A program made the position numbers and the translations under genes. The notes under the pieces are model-generated. The model was not told the DNA's origin. It saw only the letters and a program-made list of their open reading frames with translations, and searched no databases. A DNA stretch of 64,000 nt from Streptococcus mitis (GTDB taxonomy: Bacteria; Bacillota; Bacilli; Lactobacillales; Streptococcaceae), in contig NZ_WIJK01000001.1 of the NCBI RefSeq assembly GCF_009496285.1, forward strand, positions 87,098 to 151,097, given 5' to 3'. Of this stretch, positions 9,991 to 20,718 are shown piece by piece (the first letter of the stretch is position 1; each line of letters starts with the position of its first letter).

Positions 9991-11508
9991 TTATTTCTTT
10001 AATTCTACCAAATTTTCATTGATTCGGCGATAAATTGTAGTCAAGTCAAGCAAAGTTTCTTCGACAGCAGGAGTCAATTGATCCTCTGTCATACGCCATG
10101 ACCAGTTTCCACCAAGAGTAGATGGGAAGTTCATACGAGCTGAACCATCCAACTCTAGCAAATCTTGCATAGTAGCAATCGTCATGAAACTTACTGATGA
10201 GAAGGCTGTACGAAGCATAGCATGTACTACTGTTTCATATTCCTTGCGGTTTGTATAACGTGCCATGTACTCACGAGTTGGATCGTCGATTTCATTGCGA
10301 TACCAACCAAGAACAGTGTTGTTATCGTGTGTTCCTGTGTACATAACTGAGTTGGCTGGTGCCAAGTGTGGGCTGTCGATACTTTCGTGCTCTGGGTTGA
10401 AGGCAAATTGAAGGACTTTCATTCCTGGGAATCCAGTACGCTCACGAAGTTCGATAACTTCATCAGTCATGAATCCAAGGTCCTCTGCGATGATGTTCAA
10501 GTCACCAAGTTCTTCTTTAACAGCTGCAAAGAGTTTGTAATCAGGTCCTTTCACCCATTTACCAGGTGCCGCTGTTTCAGAACCCGCAGGGATTTCCCAG
10601 TAAGACTCAAATCCACGGAAGTGGTCGATACGAACGATATCGTAAATCTTAAAGCTTTCACGCAAGCGTTCAATCCACCATTTATAACCATCGCGATCCA
10701 TTGCTTCCCAGTCATAGATTGGGTTCCCCCAAAGCTGACCAGTCTCAGAAAACTCATCTGGTGGGCATCCTGCGATGCAAGTCGCCTTACCGTTGACATC
10801 AGTTTTAAAGAGATGTGGATTTGCCCACATATCGCTTGAATCTTCAGCAACATAGATAGGCATATCCCCCACAATCTCGATGTGGTTTTCGTTAGCGTAT
10901 GCTTTCAATTGCAACCATTGTTGGAAGAAGAGGTATTGAGTCACACGATGGTAGACCAATTTGTCAGCCAACTCATTACGATAGTGTGCAAGAGCTTCAG
11001 CTTTACGCGCACGAATATCTGCATCTGGCCACTCTGTCCAAGCGAGATTATCAAAATGCTCTTTGATAGCCATATACTCTGCAAAAAGTTCAAGCCATGA
11101 TTGGTTCTCTTGAGCAAATTTTTCAAAATCTTTGACATCTCCAACTTCAAGGAAACGTTTAACTGCTTTTTCTAGAAGCGGACGACGTGCGTAATAAATC
11201 TTAGCGTAATCAACTTCAGTTGGGTTGCTACCGAAGTCTACTCCCTCAAGATCACTTGCTTCCAACAAACCTTGCTCTACCAAAATATCAAGATCGATAA
11301 AATGAGTGTTTCCAGCAAAGGCTGAGAAAGATTGATAAGGAGAATCTCCGTAGCTGGTTGTTCCTAAAGGAAGGATTTGCCAGTAACGTTGTTTGGTACG
11401 AACCAAGAAGTCAACGAAATCATAGGCGCTTTGACCAAATGATCCGATTCCGTAAGCTCCTGGAAGTGATGAGATGTGCATCAACACACCACTTTGACGT
11501 TTTTTCAT
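9991..11508 (-). CDS. malQ: 4-alpha-glucanotransferase (amylomaltase), malM of pneumococcus
   Basis: GH77 enzyme that transfers alpha-1,4-glucan segments between maltodextrins and releases glucose. 505 residues begin [25 protein letters not shown], the standard opening. The nucleophile region is [12 protein letters not shown], the acid/base region IIAEDLGF and the third carboxylate region GTHDNNT. First gene of malQ-malP, divergent from malX. Its promoter start lies inside a perfect MalR-type palindrome, so maltose-dependent repression is expected. Confidence 0.96.
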   Translation of the reverse strand: MKKRQSGVLMHISSLPGAYGIGSFGQSAYDFVDFLVRTKQRYWQILPLGTTSYGDSPYQSFSAFAGNTHFIDLDILVEQGLLEASDLEGVDFGSNPTEVDYAKIYYARRPLLEKAVKRFLEVGDVKDFEKFAQENQSWLELFAEYMAIKEHFDNLAWTEWPDADIRARKAEALAHYRNELADKLVYHRVTQYLFFQQWLQLKAYANENHIEIVGDMPIYVAEDSSDMWANPHLFKTDVNGKATCIAGCPPDEFSETGQLWGNPIYDWEAMDRDGYKWWIERLRESFKIYDIVRIDHFRGFESYWEIPAGSETAAPGKWVKGPDYKLFAAVKEELGDLNIIAEDLGFMTDEVIELRERTGFPGMKVLQFAFNPEHESIDSPHLAPANSVMYTGTHDNNTVLGWYRNEIDDPTREYMARYTNRKEYETVVHAMLRTAFSSVSFMTIATMQDLLELDGSARMNFPSTLGGNWSWRMTEDQLTPAVEETLLDLTTIYRRINENLVELKK

Positions 11509-11552
11509 AATAGCACCTCAAGTGTTTGTAGTTAAATATTTCATTTTTACAA

Positions 11553-11568
11553 GCGCAAACGTTTGCGC
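11553..11568. promoter_or_regulatory. MalR operator at the malQ transcription start
   Basis: GCGCAAACGTTTGCGC is a perfect 16-bp palindrome of LacI/GalR type. The malQ -10 ends 8 bases upstream, so the site covers about +1 to +16 and would block initiation. MalR control of this locus is established in pneumococcus. Confidence 0.85.
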
Positions 11569-11575
11569 TAACTAA

Positions 11576-11604
11576 AGTATAACCCATTTCAAAAAGAAAT
11601 GCAA
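11576..11604 (-). promoter_or_regulatory. malQP promoter
   Basis: TTGCAT (11599-11604) and TATACT (11576-11581) on the minus strand, spacing 17. The -35 sits inside GCAAGCGTTTC, a second operator-like half. Confidence 0.75.
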
Positions 11605-11714
11605 GCGTTTCAACAAAAAACTTTTCAATTTATTTACTTTATAGCTTTTTTAAAAAACTATATTCTTATTTTTTTACCTCTACAAAAACATCTTCAAACC
11701 ATGCAATCGTTTCC

Positions 11715-11731
11715 CTTAAATTATTCTTGAA
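11715..11731 (-). promoter_or_regulatory. Candidate CiaR response-regulator site
   Basis: On the minus strand TTCAAG-AATAA-TTTAAG matches the CiaR direct repeat TTTAAG-N5-TTTAAG with one mismatch. CiaR is known to repress malMP in pneumococcus. The site is about 110 bases upstream of the malQ -35 assigned here, an unusual distance. The rest of the AT-rich intergenic stretch shows no other signal. Confidence 0.5.
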
Positions 11732-11827
11732 TTGAAATTTATATGATTTCATCTTTTTCTTCCTATTATATAACCAATTTTAGGGATTAAGCAGTTATAA
11801 GCTTTTTTAATTTTTTTCAAAAAACGC

Positions 11828-11856
11828 TTGCAACCGTTTTCTGTTTGTGCTATACT
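11828..11856 (+). promoter_or_regulatory. malXCD promoter
   Basis: TTGCAA (11828-11833) and TATACT (11851-11856), spacing 17. The -35 overlaps ACGCTTGCAACCGTTTT, a degenerate operator-like inverted repeat. Confidence 0.8.
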
Positions 11857-11869
11857 AAGTTCATAAGAG

Positions 11870-11886
11870 AAAACGTTTGCGTTTCC
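11870..11886. promoter_or_regulatory. MalR operator in the malX leader
   Basis: GAAAACGTTTGCGTTTC just downstream of the -10 resembles the malQ palindrome (core AAACGTTTGCG). Confidence 0.75.
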
Positions 11887-11925
11887 TCGGAATCAAAATT
11901 TGTTATTCTTTAGGAGGAATACATT

Positions 11926-13194
11926 ATGTCAACTAAATTCATGAAGAGCGCAGCTGTACTTGGTACTGCTACTCTTGCTAGCTTACTTTTGGTAGCTTGC
12001 GGAAGTAAAACTTCTGACAAAGCTGCTGACTCTTCTGCATCAGGAAGTCAAGAAATCACTTTCTATGTTGAAGACCAATATAAAGCTTTTGCAGAATCAG
12101 CTGCCAAAGCTTACGAAAAAGAAGCTGGTGTAAAAGTTACTATTAAAACAGGTGACCAATTAGGTGGACTTGACAATCTTTCACTTGATAACCAATCAGG
12201 TAAAGCTGCTGACGTCATGATGGCACCATACGACCGTGTAGGTAGCCTTGGTACTGACGGACAACTTTCAGAAGTTACTTTGAGCGACGGTGCTAAAACA
12301 GACGATACTACTAAATCTCTTGTAACTGTTGGTGGTAAAGTTTATGGGGCTCCAGCCGTTATCGAGTCACTTGTTATGTACTATAACAAAGACTTAGTGA
12401 AAGAAGCTCCTAAAACATTTGCTGACTTGGAAGAACTTGCTAAAGATAGCAAATATGCCTTCGCTGGTGAAGACGGAAAAACTACTGCTTTCCTAGCTGA
12501 CTGGACTAACTTCTACTACGCATATGGACTTCTTGCTGGTAATGGTGCCTACGTGTTTGGACAAAACGGTAAAGACCCTAAAGATATTGGTCTTGCTAAC
12601 GATGGTGCTATTGCAGGTATCAACTATGCTAAAACTTGGTATGACAAATGGCCTAAAGGTATGCAAGATACTGAAGGTGCTGGAAACTTGATCCAAACTC
12701 AATTCCAAGAAGGTAAAACAGCTGCTATCATTGATGGACCTTGGAAAGCTCAAGCATTCAAAGATGCTAAAGTAAACTACGGTGTTGCAACTATCCCAAC
12801 TCTTCCAAACGGTAAAAACTACGCAGCCTTTGGTGGTGGTAAAGCTTGGATCATCCCATCAAGTACTAAGAACCTTGAAGGAGCTCAAAAATTCGTAGAC
12901 TTCCTTGTTTCAACTGACCAACAAAAAGCATTCTACGATGCAACAAACGAAATCCCAGCTAACACTGAAGCTCGTACTTACGCTGAAGGTAAAAATGATG
13001 AGTTGACTACTGCTGTTATCAAACAGTTCCAAAATGCTCAACCAATGCCAAACATCTCTCAAATGTCAACAGTTTGGGATCCAGCGAAAACAATGCTCTT
13101 TGACGCTGTAAGCGGTAAGAAAGATGCTAAAACAGCTGCTAATGATGCTGTAACATTGATCAAAGAAACAATCCAACAAAAATTTGGTAACTAA
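11926..13194 (+). CDS. malX: Maltodextrin ABC transporter substrate-binding lipoprotein
   Basis: Extracellular lipoprotein that captures maltodextrins for the MalCD permease. The 422 residues start with a signal peptide ending in the lipobox LLVACGSK (Cys near 25), followed by a serine-rich linker and a family 1 solute-binding fold (QEITFYVEDQYKAF...; VMYYNKDLVKEAPKTFADL; the C-terminal helices). AGGAGG lies 8 bases before the ATG. First gene of malXCD; a hairpin with T run behind it probably sets a higher level of MalX than of the permease. The ATPase is not encoded here; in streptococci a shared one (MsmK) serves this transporter. Confidence 0.96.
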   Translation: MSTKFMKSAAVLGTATLASLLLVACGSKTSDKAADSSASGSQEITFYVEDQYKAFAESAAKAYEKEAGVKVTIKTGDQLGGLDNLSLDNQSGKAADVMMAPYDRVGSLGTDGQLSEVTLSDGAKTDDTTKSLVTVGGKVYGAPAVIESLVMYYNKDLVKEAPKTFADLEELAKDSKYAFAGEDGKTTAFLADWTNFYYAYGLLAGNGAYVFGQNGKDPKDIGLANDGAIAGINYAKTWYDKWPKGMQDTEGAGNLIQTQFQEGKTAAIIDGPWKAQAFKDAKVNYGVATIPTLPNGKNYAAFGGGKAWIIPSSTKNLEGAQKFVDFLVSTDQQKAFYDATNEIPANTEARTYAEGKNDELTTAVIKQFQNAQPMPNISQMSTVWDPAKTMLFDAVSGKKDAKTAANDAVTLIKETIQQKFGN

Positions 13195-13204
13195 TTGATT
13201 GATT

Positions 13205-13238
13205 CAAGGGGGATTTAAAACTTATCCCCCTTGATTTT
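13205..13238 (+). terminator. Partial terminator between malX and malC
   Basis: CAAGGGGGAT pairs with ATCCCCCTTG across a 9-base loop, then ATTTTTA. Inside the operon, so likely attenuating rather than final. Confidence 0.75.
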
Positions 13239-13290
13239 TAGATATTAACAGAACTCAGCTTGACGTTCACATCTTATGAAAGGAGCACTC

Positions 13291-14580
13291 ATGGAACAAC
13301 AACCAAGAAAAGCAGCCTTGCTTTCATTGATTCCTGGGTTGGGGCAAATCTATAACAAACAAAAAGCCAAAGGTTTTATCTTCCTTGCTGTAACATTAGC
13401 TTTTGTCCTCTATTTTATAGTACTTGCAGCACCTGAATTGAGCAATTTGATCACACTTGGGGAAAAACCTGGCCGTGACAACTCTCTCTTTATGTTGATT
13501 CGTGGTGCATTTCACTCTATTTTTGTAATTGTTTATCTAGCCTTTTATATTCTCAATATTAAAGACGCTCACACTATTGCAAAACGTATCAATAATGGCA
13601 TCCCTGTCCCATTGACACTTAAGGATATGATTAAAGGTATCTATGAAAATGGATTCCCATACTTGCTCATTATCCCATCTTACGTTGCCATGACATTTGC
13701 GATTATCTTCCCGGTTATTGTAACCTTGATGATTGCCTTTACTAACTACGATTTCCAACACTTACCACCAAACAAATTATTGGATTGGGTTGGTTTGACT
13801 AACTTCACAAATATCTGGAGCTTGAGTACCTTCCGTTCAGCCTTCGGTTCTGTTCTTTCTTGGACTATTATCTGGGCTTTGTCTGCATCAACTTTACAGA
13901 TTGTAATCGGTATCTTCACAGCTATTATTGCTAACCAACCATTCATCAAAGGGAAACGTATCTTTGGTGTTATCTTCCTTCTGCCTTGGGCGGTTCCAGC
14001 CTTCATCACTATCTTGACATTCTCAAACATGTTTAACGATAGTGTTGGTGCTATCAATACCCAAGTTTTGCCACTTTTTGCTAAGGTTCTTCCATTCCTT
14101 GACGGGGCACTCATCCCTTGGAAAACAGACCCTACTTGGACTAAGGTTGCCTTGATTATGATGCAAGGTTGGCTTGGATTCCCTTATATCTATGTCCTTA
14201 CTCTCGGTATCCTACAGTCTATTCCAAACGACTTGTATGAAGCAGCTTATATCGACGGTGCAAACGCTTGGCAAAAATTCCGCAGCATCACTTTCCCAAT
14301 GATTTTGGCTGTTGCGGCGCCTACTTTGATCAGCCAATACACCTTCAACTTTAACAACTTCTCTATCATGTACCTCTTCAATGGCGGTGGTCCTGGTAGT
14401 GTCGGTGGTGGAGCTGGTTCAACCGATATCTTGATCTCATGGATTTACCGTTTAACAACAGGTACAGCTCCTCAATACTCTATGGCAGCTGCCGTTACCT
14501 TGATTATTTCAATCATTGTCATCTCTATTTCTATGATTGCCTTCAAGAAACTACACGCATTTGATATGGAGGACGTCTAA
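13291..14580 (+). CDS. malC: Maltodextrin ABC transporter permease MalC
   Basis: MalF-type inner membrane permease subunit. The ATG at 13291 ([11 protein letters not shown]) is chosen over one 5 codons earlier because GAAAGGAG is placed correctly for it. 429 residues: an N-terminal [16 protein letters not shown] segment and helices typical of Gram-positive MalF, then a periplasm-facing loop and a six-helix core. The EAA loop that docks the ATPase is [22 protein letters not shown] near residue 325. It ends 1 base before malD. Confidence 0.95.
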   Translation: MEQQPRKAALLSLIPGLGQIYNKQKAKGFIFLAVTLAFVLYFIVLAAPELSNLITLGEKPGRDNSLFMLIRGAFHSIFVIVYLAFYILNIKDAHTIAKRINNGIPVPLTLKDMIKGIYENGFPYLLIIPSYVAMTFAIIFPVIVTLMIAFTNYDFQHLPPNKLLDWVGLTNFTNIWSLSTFRSAFGSVLSWTIIWALSASTLQIVIGIFTAIIANQPFIKGKRIFGVIFLLPWAVPAFITILTFSNMFNDSVGAINTQVLPLFAKVLPFLDGALIPWKTDPTWTKVALIMMQGWLGFPYIYVLTLGILQSIPNDLYEAAYIDGANAWQKFRSITFPMILAVAAPTLISQYTFNFNNFSIMYLFNGGGPGSVGGGAGSTDILISWIYRLTTGTAPQYSMAAAVTLIISIIVISISMIAFKKLHAFDMEDV

Positions 14581-14581
14581 G

Positions 14582-15424
14582 ATGAATAACTCAATCAAAC
14601 TCAAACGTAGACTGACTCAAACCCTCACTTACCTCTACTTGATCGGACTTTCAATCGTCATTATCTACCCACTTTTAATCACGATTATGTCTGCCTTCAA
14701 GGCTGGTAACGTTGTGGCCTTTAAACTCGACAGCAATGTCAACTTTAGTCTTGATAACTTCAAAGGGCTCTTTACAGAAACCTTGTACGGTACATGGTAC
14801 CTCAACACTTTGATCATCGCTTTGATCACTATGGTTGTACAAACAAGTATTATCGTACTTGCTGGTTATGCCTACAGCCGTTACAACTTCTTGGCTCGTA
14901 AGCAAAGTTTGGTCTTCTTCTTGATTATCCAAATGGTGCCTACAATGGCTGCTTTGACTGCCTTCTTCGTTATGGCCCTCATGTTGAACGCCCTTAACCA
15001 TAGCTGGTTCCTCATCTTCCTCTACGTCGGTGGTGGTATCCCTATGAATGCATGGTTGATGAAAGGTTACTTTGACACCGTGCCAATGTCTCTTGATGAG
15101 TCTGCAAAACTTGATGGTGCAGGACACTTCCGCCGCTTCTGGCAAATCGTTCTCCCTCTTGTTCGCCCAATGGTGGCGGTACAAGCACTCTGGGCCTTCA
15201 TGGGACCTTTCGGGGACTACATCCTCTCTAGTTTCTTGCTTCGTGAGAAAGAATACTTTACAGTTGCCGTTGGTCTACAAACCTTCGTTAGCAATGCGAA
15301 GAACTTGAAAATTGCCTACTTCTCAGCAGGTGCTATCCTCATCGCTCTTCCAATCTGTACACTTTTCTTCTTCTTGCAAAAGAACTTCGTTTCAGGACTT
15401 ACAAGCGGTGGCGACAAGGGGTAA
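14582..15424 (+). CDS. malD: Maltodextrin ABC transporter permease MalD
   Basis: MalG-type permease partner of MalC. The start [13 protein letters not shown] at 14582 follows the malC stop by one base and uses the GGAGG inside the malC end; longer frames in this region run back into malC. 280 residues with six membrane helices and the EAA loop ([22 protein letters not shown]) near residue 178. A GC-rich terminator overlaps its last codons. Confidence 0.95.
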   Translation: MNNSIKLKRRLTQTLTYLYLIGLSIVIIYPLLITIMSAFKAGNVVAFKLDSNVNFSLDNFKGLFTETLYGTWYLNTLIIALITMVVQTSIIVLAGYAYSRYNFLARKQSLVFFLIIQMVPTMAALTAFFVMALMLNALNHSWFLIFLYVGGGIPMNAWLMKGYFDTVPMSLDESAKLDGAGHFRRFWQIVLPLVRPMVAVQALWAFMGPFGDYILSSFLLREKEYFTVAVGLQTFVSNAKNLKIAYFSAGAILIALPICTLFFFLQKNFVSGLTSGGDKG

Positions 15425-15445
15425 TATACCCCCGCCACCCTTTTT
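15407..15445 (+). terminator. Terminator of malXCD overlapping the malD stop
   Basis: GGTGGCG...GGGGTA pairs with TACCCC...CGCCACC; T5 follows. The left arm lies in malD coding sequence. Confidence 0.85.
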
Positions 15446-15453
15446 CATTTTTA

Positions 15454-15558
15454 ATACTCTTCTAAAATCAAATTCAAACCGCGTCAACGTCGCCTTGCCG
15501 TACTCAAGTACAGCCTTTGGCTAGTTTCCTAGTTTGCTCTTTGATTTTCATTGAGTAT
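15454..15558 (+). repeat. BOX element, A-C type
   Basis: 105 bp from ATACTCTTC to TTGAGTAT, no boxB, directly after the malD terminator. The remaining 130 bases to the malA promoter hold nothing recognisable. Confidence 0.92.
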
Positions 15559-15671
15559 AAACTAATGCTTATATAGTCTGGTGAGAAACAAGAGATTATT
15601 GAGAATACCCTCATTGTTAGTTGACAAATTTTATTAATAGTCTACTTTCAACAAGGATTCGTATCCCCTGC

Positions 15672-15700
15672 TTGAAATAAAACACATTTCTCTATATAAT
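15672..15700 (+). promoter_or_regulatory. malAR promoter
   Basis: TTGAAA (15672-15677) and TATAAT (15695-15700), spacing 17. No palindromic MalR operator is seen here. Confidence 0.75.
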
Positions 15701-15734
15701 ACTCGTATAGAAAAATGCCTATAGAAAGAGATTT

Positions 15735-16535
15735 ATGTTACCATATCCATTTTCTTATTTTAATAGTATATGGGGATTTCGTAAGCCCCTCTCTCAACGT
15801 TTTGGTCTCAACTGGTTTCAACTGATTTTTACCAGTATCTTCTTGATTAGCTTGTCGATGATCCCTATTGCTATCCAAAACAGTTCTCAGGAAACTTATC
15901 CTTTAGAAACTTTCATCAATGATGTCTACACTCCTTTGACGGATAGTGTGGTTCAGGATTTGGCTGCCAATGCAAAGATTGTAGATGGTAAGTTGAGCTA
16001 TGCAGGTTCATCTCCTCATCAAGCTTCTATCCAAATCGGAGACCCTTCTAGTTCAAACTTCCCTGAGGAATTACTTCTGAACTTTGAACCTGAGAAACTC
16101 ATCATCAGTAAGCAAGGAAAAGAATTGACCAGCATTCGCTATCACGCGATAACGACTGAGAGCTTCCAAAGCAAGGAAAGCTTAACACAAGCCATTTCTA
16201 AAGACTGGTATCAACAGAATCGCGTCTATATTAGTCTCTTTCTTGTGCTAGGTTCTAGCTTCCTCTTTGGACTTAATTTTTTTATTGTTGCTTTAGGTGC
16301 TAGCCTCTTGCTCTACTTCACGAAAAAATCGCGTCTCTTTTCATTTAAAAGCTACAAAGAGTGCTATCATTTCATTTTGAACTGTTTAGGATTACCAACC
16401 TTACTTGCTATGATTCTAGGTCTCCTAGGCCAAAATATGGCCACTTTAATTACTGTTCAAAATATTTTATTTGTTCTATACCTGGTCACTATCTTTTACA
16501 AAACGCATTTCCGTGATCCAGACTACCATAAGTAG
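15735..16535 (+). CDS. malA: MalA-type membrane protein (DUF1189)
   Basis: 266-residue membrane protein of the pneumococcal malA family. There is one helix near residues 28-47, a long extracytoplasmic part (about 50-160), then three or four helices (about 165-260). The N-terminus ([26 protein letters not shown]) is cytoplasmic. It is encoded 9 bases before malR and presumably co-transcribed. Its role in maltodextrin use is suggested only by linkage. Confidence 0.85.
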   Translation: MLPYPFSYFNSIWGFRKPLSQRFGLNWFQLIFTSIFLISLSMIPIAIQNSSQETYPLETFINDVYTPLTDSVVQDLAANAKIVDGKLSYAGSSPHQASIQIGDPSSSNFPEELLLNFEPEKLIISKQGKELTSIRYHAITTESFQSKESLTQAISKDWYQQNRVYISLFLVLGSSFLFGLNFFIVALGASLLLYFTKKSRLFSFKSYKECYHFILNCLGLPTLLAMILGLLGQNMATLITVQNILFVLYLVTIFYKTHFRDPDYHK

Positions 16536-16544
16536 GAGATTATT

Positions 16545-17531
16545 ATGCCTGTTACGATTAAAGACGTGGCCAAGGCTGCTGGTGTTTCACCTTCAACCGT
16601 AACCCGTGTTATTCAAAATAAATCAACCATTAGCGATGAAACAAAAAAACGCGTTCGCAAGGCTATGAAGGAGCTCAATTACCACCCCAACCTCAACGCT
16701 CGTAGCTTGGTAAGCAGTTATACCCAAGTTATTGGCTTGGTGCTTCCTGACGACTCAGATGCCTTCTATCAAAATCCTTTCTTCCCATCTGTCCTCCGTG
16801 GTATCGCCCAAGTCGCCTCTGAAAACCACTACGCCATTCAGATTGCGACAGGTAAAGATGCCAAAGAGCGTCTTAAAGCTATTTCTCAGATGGTCTATGG
16901 TAAGCGTGTAGACGGTTTGATTTTCCTCTATGCCCAAGAAGAGGACCCTTTGGTTAAGTTAGTAGTAGACGAGCAATTTCCTTTCCTTATCTTAGGTAAA
17001 TCTCTATCTCCCTTCATTCCACTTGTCGATAATGACAATGTCCAAGCTGGTTTTGATGCGACAGAGTATTTCATCAAAAAAGGATGCAAGCGAATTGCCT
17101 TTATCGGAGGTACTAAGCGACTCTTCGTAACACTAGACCGTCTGACAGGTTACGAGCTAGCTCTCAAACAATACCAACTTCCTCTCGATACTAATCTGAC
17201 TTACTTTGCTACTGAATTTCTTGAAGATAATGGTTATCGCTTTAGTAGACTTCTCTTCAAACACAATCCAAATATTGACGCTATTATTACCATTGATAGT
17301 CTCCTTGCTGCAGGGGTCTGTGATTACATCGCAAAACACCAACTGGATGTCCCTGTCCTCAGCTTCGACTCAGTCAATCCCAAGCTCAACTTGGCGGCCT
17401 ATGTCGATATCAATAGTTTGGAGCTTGGTCGTGTTTCCTTTGAAACTATTCTCCAGATCATCAATGATGCTAAAAACAACAAACAAATTTGTTACCGCCA
17501 GTTGATTGCCCACAAAATCGTTGAAAAATAA
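16545..17531 (+). CDS. malR: Maltose operon repressor, LacI family
   Basis: DNA-binding repressor of the maltodextrin genes. The 328 residues begin with the LacI helix-turn-helix and hinge (IKDVAKAAGVSPSTVTRVIQ, then NYHPNLNARSLVS at about 48-60), followed by a periplasmic-binding-type ligand domain. It matches the two CGTTTGCG-containing operators at malQ and malX. No operator is visible at its own promoter. Confidence 0.95.
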   Translation: MPVTIKDVAKAAGVSPSTVTRVIQNKSTISDETKKRVRKAMKELNYHPNLNARSLVSSYTQVIGLVLPDDSDAFYQNPFFPSVLRGIAQVASENHYAIQIATGKDAKERLKAISQMVYGKRVDGLIFLYAQEEDPLVKLVVDEQFPFLILGKSLSPFIPLVDNDNVQAGFDATEYFIKKGCKRIAFIGGTKRLFVTLDRLTGYELALKQYQLPLDTNLTYFATEFLEDNGYRFSRLLFKHNPNIDAIITIDSLLAAGVCDYIAKHQLDVPVLSFDSVNPKLNLAAYVDINSLELGRVSFETILQIINDAKNNKQICYRQLIAHKIVEK

Positions 17532-17537
17532 AAAAGC

Positions 17538-17572
17538 CCAACTCTGACAATATGTTCAAGAGTTGGTTTTTT
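17538..17572 (+). terminator. Terminator of malAR
   Basis: CCAACTCT pairs with AGAGTTGG across a 13-base loop; TTTTTT follows. Confidence 0.82.
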
Positions 17573-17653
17573 CGTTCTATTCATTGTTATAAATAACTAT
17601 TAGTAAACTAGAGCAAGGTATCACTAATGGAATTTGAAGATGTCCTGAAATCT

Positions 17654-18595
17654 TTAGTTTTCGACTTCGACAAATCGTCCTAGGATATGAACATTTTCTG
17701 AAACAGAAACAAAGGCCGTCGGATCAACTTGCTTCATGATTAATTTAAAATCATTGAACTCTGCACGAGTGATAACCGTAATCAAAACAGCCTTACGCTG
17801 GTGATTATAAGTTCCTTCAGCATCATGGATCATGGTTGCGCCACGGTGCAATTTATTATGGATCTTCTCAATGACGGCATCTGGATTGCTAGTAACAATC
17901 ATGGCCTGCATGCGTTTTTGCTTGGTGAAAACTGCATCTGTCACACGACTTGAGACAAAGATGGTAATCATGGAATAAAGGGCATATTTCCAACCAAAGG
18001 TCACTCCAGCAATCAACATGATGGTACCGTTCACCAAGAAAGAGATACTTCCGACGTTGCGACCTGTCTTCTTACGAATGGTTAGGCTGACAATATCTGT
18101 TCCGCCACTGGAGATGTTATGTCGTAAAGCAAAGCCGATCCCCAATCCCATGACGACTCCCCCAAAAAGGGCATTGATGATTGGATCCTCTGTCAAGACC
18201 ACCACAGGCACAAACTGGATAAAGAGCGAGCTCATGGATACCGTGATAAAGGTAAAAATCGTAAACTTATGTCCAATTTGGTACCAGGCTAAAATCATCA
18301 GCGGGATATTGATAGCGTAAAATGCTACTGAAATTGGGAAATGAAACCCAAACCAGTGGTTACTTAGAGCAGATATAATTTGGGCCAAACCTGTCGCACC
18401 ACTTGAATAAACGTGCCCTGGTTGGAAAAAGAAATTAACGGCTACTGCTGATAGAAAACCATATACCAGAGAAGCTGAGATTTTTTCATCGTATTTTTCT
18501 CGAGAAATACTTTGTAAAACACGCAAAATCTTTACTCGATAAGCAAAGCGGCGAAGATAATGGTACCACTTTTTAGTTAGTTTCGTTTGTTTCAT
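17654..18595 (-). CDS. YitT family membrane protein (DUF161 + DUF2179)
   Basis: 313 residues: five or six membrane helices (about 45-230), then a soluble C-terminal domain ([34 protein letters not shown]..., DUF2179). The glycine-rich segment [22 protein letters not shown] is diagnostic of YitT proteins. Its start lies 23 bases inside the end of aspS, so translation is coupled to aspS. Molecular function of the family is not established. Confidence 0.85.
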   Translation of the reverse strand: MKQTKLTKKWYHYLRRFAYRVKILRVLQSISREKYDEKISASLVYGFLSAVAVNFFFQPGHVYSSGATGLAQIISALSNHWFGFHFPISVAFYAINIPLMILAWYQIGHKFTIFTFITVSMSSLFIQFVPVVVLTEDPIINALFGGVVMGLGIGFALRHNISSGGTDIVSLTIRKKTGRNVGSISFLVNGTIMLIAGVTFGWKYALYSMITIFVSSRVTDAVFTKQKRMQAMIVTSNPDAVIEKIHNKLHRGATMIHDAEGTYNHQRKAVLITVITRAEFNDFKLIMKQVDPTAFVSVSENVHILGRFVEVEN

Positions 18596-20336
18596 CTTGT
18601 TCTACTTGTAGATTAAGTTCCTCTAGTTGTTTAAGAGCTACTGTTGATGGTGCTTGCGTCATTGGGTCAGTTGCCTTATTGTTCTTAGGAAAGGCAATAA
18701 CTTCGCGGATATTTTCTTCTCCAGCGAGCAACATGACAAAACGGTCAAGACCGATAGCCAAACCACCGTGTGGTGGGAAGCCATAGTCCATAGCTTCCAA
18801 AAGGAAACCAAACTGGTCATTTGCTTCTTCAGCTGAGAAACCAAGAGCTTTGAACATGCGTTCTTGGAGTTCTTTTTGGTTGATACGAAGACTACCACCA
18901 CCAAGCTCATAACCGTTCAAGACGATATCATAGGCAATGGCACGAACCTTAGCCAAATCACCTTCAAGCTCATGAGCAGTTTCTGCTTGAGGAAGGGTAA
19001 ATGGATGGTGGGCACTCATATAACGCCCTTCTTCTTCAGACCATTCAAACATTGGCCAGTCAACAACCCAAAGGAAGTTAAATTTATCCTGATCAATCAA
19101 GCCTAGTTCTTTAGCAATACGTCCACGAAGGGCACCAAGTGTTGCATTGGCTACTTCAAGCGTATCAGCCACAAAGAGAACCAAATCCTTATCTTCAAGA
19201 CCAAGTGCTGCAGTCAATTCTGCTTGGATACCAGTCAAGAATTTCGCAACTGGTCCGTTTAATTCTCCATCAACAACCTTGACCCAAGCAAGACCTTTGG
19301 CACCGTACTGTTTGGCTACTTCGGTCATCTTGTCGATATCTTTACGTGAATAGTTGTCCGCAGCTCCTTTGACCACAATGGCTTTTACAGCAGGTGCTTC
19401 TGAAAAGACTTTAAAGTCAACACCTTTGACCACTTCTGTCAAGTCCTGAAGCAACATCTCAAAACGAGTATCAGGCTTGTCAGAACCATAAAGAGCCATG
19501 GCATCATCATACTTCATACGAGGGAATGGCAGTGTTACTTCGATGCCTTTTGTTTCCTTCATCACGCGCGCAATCAAACCTTCTGTGATATCTTGAATTT
19601 CTTGCTCAGTAAGGAATGAAGTTTCCAAGTCGACCTGTGTAAACTCAGGTTGACGGTCTCCACGTAAATCTTCATCGCGGAAACATTTGACGATTTGGTA
19701 GTAACGGTCAAATCCCGCATTCATTAACAACTGTTTTGTAATCTGCGGACTTTGAGGAAGGGCATAGAAATGACCCTTATTGACACGAGAAGGCACCAAA
19801 TAGTCACGCGCCCCCTCTGGTGTTGACTTAGAAAGGAATGGCGTTTCCACATCAATAAATTCCAACTCATCCAAGTAGTTGCGGATAGAATGTGTTACTT
19901 TGGCACGAAGTTTAAGATTTTCCAACATTTCTGGACGACGAAGGTCAAGATAACGGTAACGTAGACGCGTATCATCGTTCGCTTCAATGCCATCCTTGAT
20001 TTCAAATGGTGTTGTTTTGGCTGTGTTAAGTACAGAAAGAGCTGTTACATTCAATTCAACTGCACCAGTCGCCAACTTATCATTGGCTTGCTCACGTGCA
20101 GCAACTTGACCAGTCACCTCGATGACAAATTCACTACGAAGGCTTTCAGCTGTTGCCATCACCTCTGCAGATACTTTTTCTGGGTTGATAACCAACTGCA
20201 TGATTCCTTCACGGTCACGAAGATCGATAAAGATCAAACCACCAAGGTCACGACGACGGGCTACCCATCCTTTCAAGGTAATTTCTTGTCCGATGTGTTC
20301 CTCACGAACACGACCAGCATACATACTACGTTTCAT
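18573..20336 (-). CDS. aspS: Aspartyl-tRNA synthetase
   Basis: Class II synthetase charging tRNA-Asp. 587 residues: an N-terminal OB-fold anticodon-binding domain ([23 protein letters not shown]), class II motif 2 ([18 protein letters not shown]) near residue 215, the bacterial insertion domain, and motif 3 ([16 protein letters not shown]) near 530. Transcribed first, with the YitT gene overlapping its end. The promoter is an extended -10 like those of tyrS and hisS. Confidence 0.97.
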   Translation of the reverse strand: MKRSMYAGRVREEHIGQEITLKGWVARRRDLGGLIFIDLRDREGIMQLVINPEKVSAEVMATAESLRSEFVIEVTGQVAAREQANDKLATGAVELNVTALSVLNTAKTTPFEIKDGIEANDDTRLRYRYLDLRRPEMLENLKLRAKVTHSIRNYLDELEFIDVETPFLSKSTPEGARDYLVPSRVNKGHFYALPQSPQITKQLLMNAGFDRYYQIVKCFRDEDLRGDRQPEFTQVDLETSFLTEQEIQDITEGLIARVMKETKGIEVTLPFPRMKYDDAMALYGSDKPDTRFEMLLQDLTEVVKGVDFKVFSEAPAVKAIVVKGAADNYSRKDIDKMTEVAKQYGAKGLAWVKVVDGELNGPVAKFLTGIQAELTAALGLEDKDLVLFVADTLEVANATLGALRGRIAKELGLIDQDKFNFLWVVDWPMFEWSEEEGRYMSAHHPFTLPQAETAHELEGDLAKVRAIAYDIVLNGYELGGGSLRINQKELQERMFKALGFSAEEANDQFGFLLEAMDYGFPPHGGLAIGLDRFVMLLAGEENIREVIAFPKNNKATDPMTQAPSTVALKQLEELNLQVEQDETNETN

Positions 20337-20364
20337 GTTTTCTCTCCTCTTTTATTCTGTTACT

Positions 20365-20375
20365 ATTTTACCATA
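20365..20375 (-). promoter_or_regulatory. Extended -10 promoter of aspS
   Basis: TATGGTAAAAT on the minus strand, no recognisable -35. Confidence 0.5.
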
Positions 20376-20433
20376 AAAGCGCAGGCTCTTCATGAAAATC
20401 ATCAGAAAAGTTGAGAAGAATCCTGCTATAAAT

Positions 20434-20463
20434 GAAAAAATCCAGCAAAATCATTCGCTGGAC
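20434..20463 (-). terminator. Terminator of the XRE/DUF3169/CPBP operon
   Basis: On the minus strand TCCAGC pairs with GCTGGA around a short loop, then a T6 run. Confidence 0.7.
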
Positions 20464-20484
20464 CTTATTTTACTTGGTATTTCT

Positions 20485-20700
20485 TTATTTTTTTCGCTTT
20501 TCAGCAATCTCTGCAGCCTTTTTAGGGAGAACAATCTCCGTTGCATAGGCTGTCGCAAATCGCATAATACCTGCGATTGGTGCAAAGATAACTGCTAGAT
20601 GGTTATAAAAGAAATCCCCTTTAAAAGCATAGGCAAGCGCTCCAATAATGAAGAAGAGTACAACTGCCTGAATCACTGCTAATAATATCACTCGTTTCAT
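20485..20700 (-). CDS. Small membrane protein of unknown function
   Basis: 71 residues with two hydrophobic helices (about 4-26 and 34-50) and a basic tail (KKAAEIAEKRKK). It has a GGAGGAAGTC ribosome site and is the last gene of the operon, 18 bases after the CPBP gene. No family recognised. Confidence 0.65.
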   Translation of the reverse strand: MKRVILLAVIQAVVLFFIIGALAYAFKGDFFYNHLAVIFAPIAGIMRFATAYATEIVLPKKAAEIAEKRKK

Positions 20701-20718
20701 GACTTCCTCCTGAGTCTA

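Noticed and set aside
10366..10839. 157-codon open frame on the plus strand
   Set aside because: Antisense shadow inside malQ; no start signal or protein-like pattern.
11582..11610. TTGAAACGCTTGCAT upstream of malQ as a CcpA cre site
   Set aside because: The central CG is out of register with TGNAANCGNWNNCA; it fits a MalR-type half-operator better.
14675..15184. 169-codon open frame on the minus strand
   Set aside because: Shadow of malD; rich in His and Asp as expected from complementing membrane codons.
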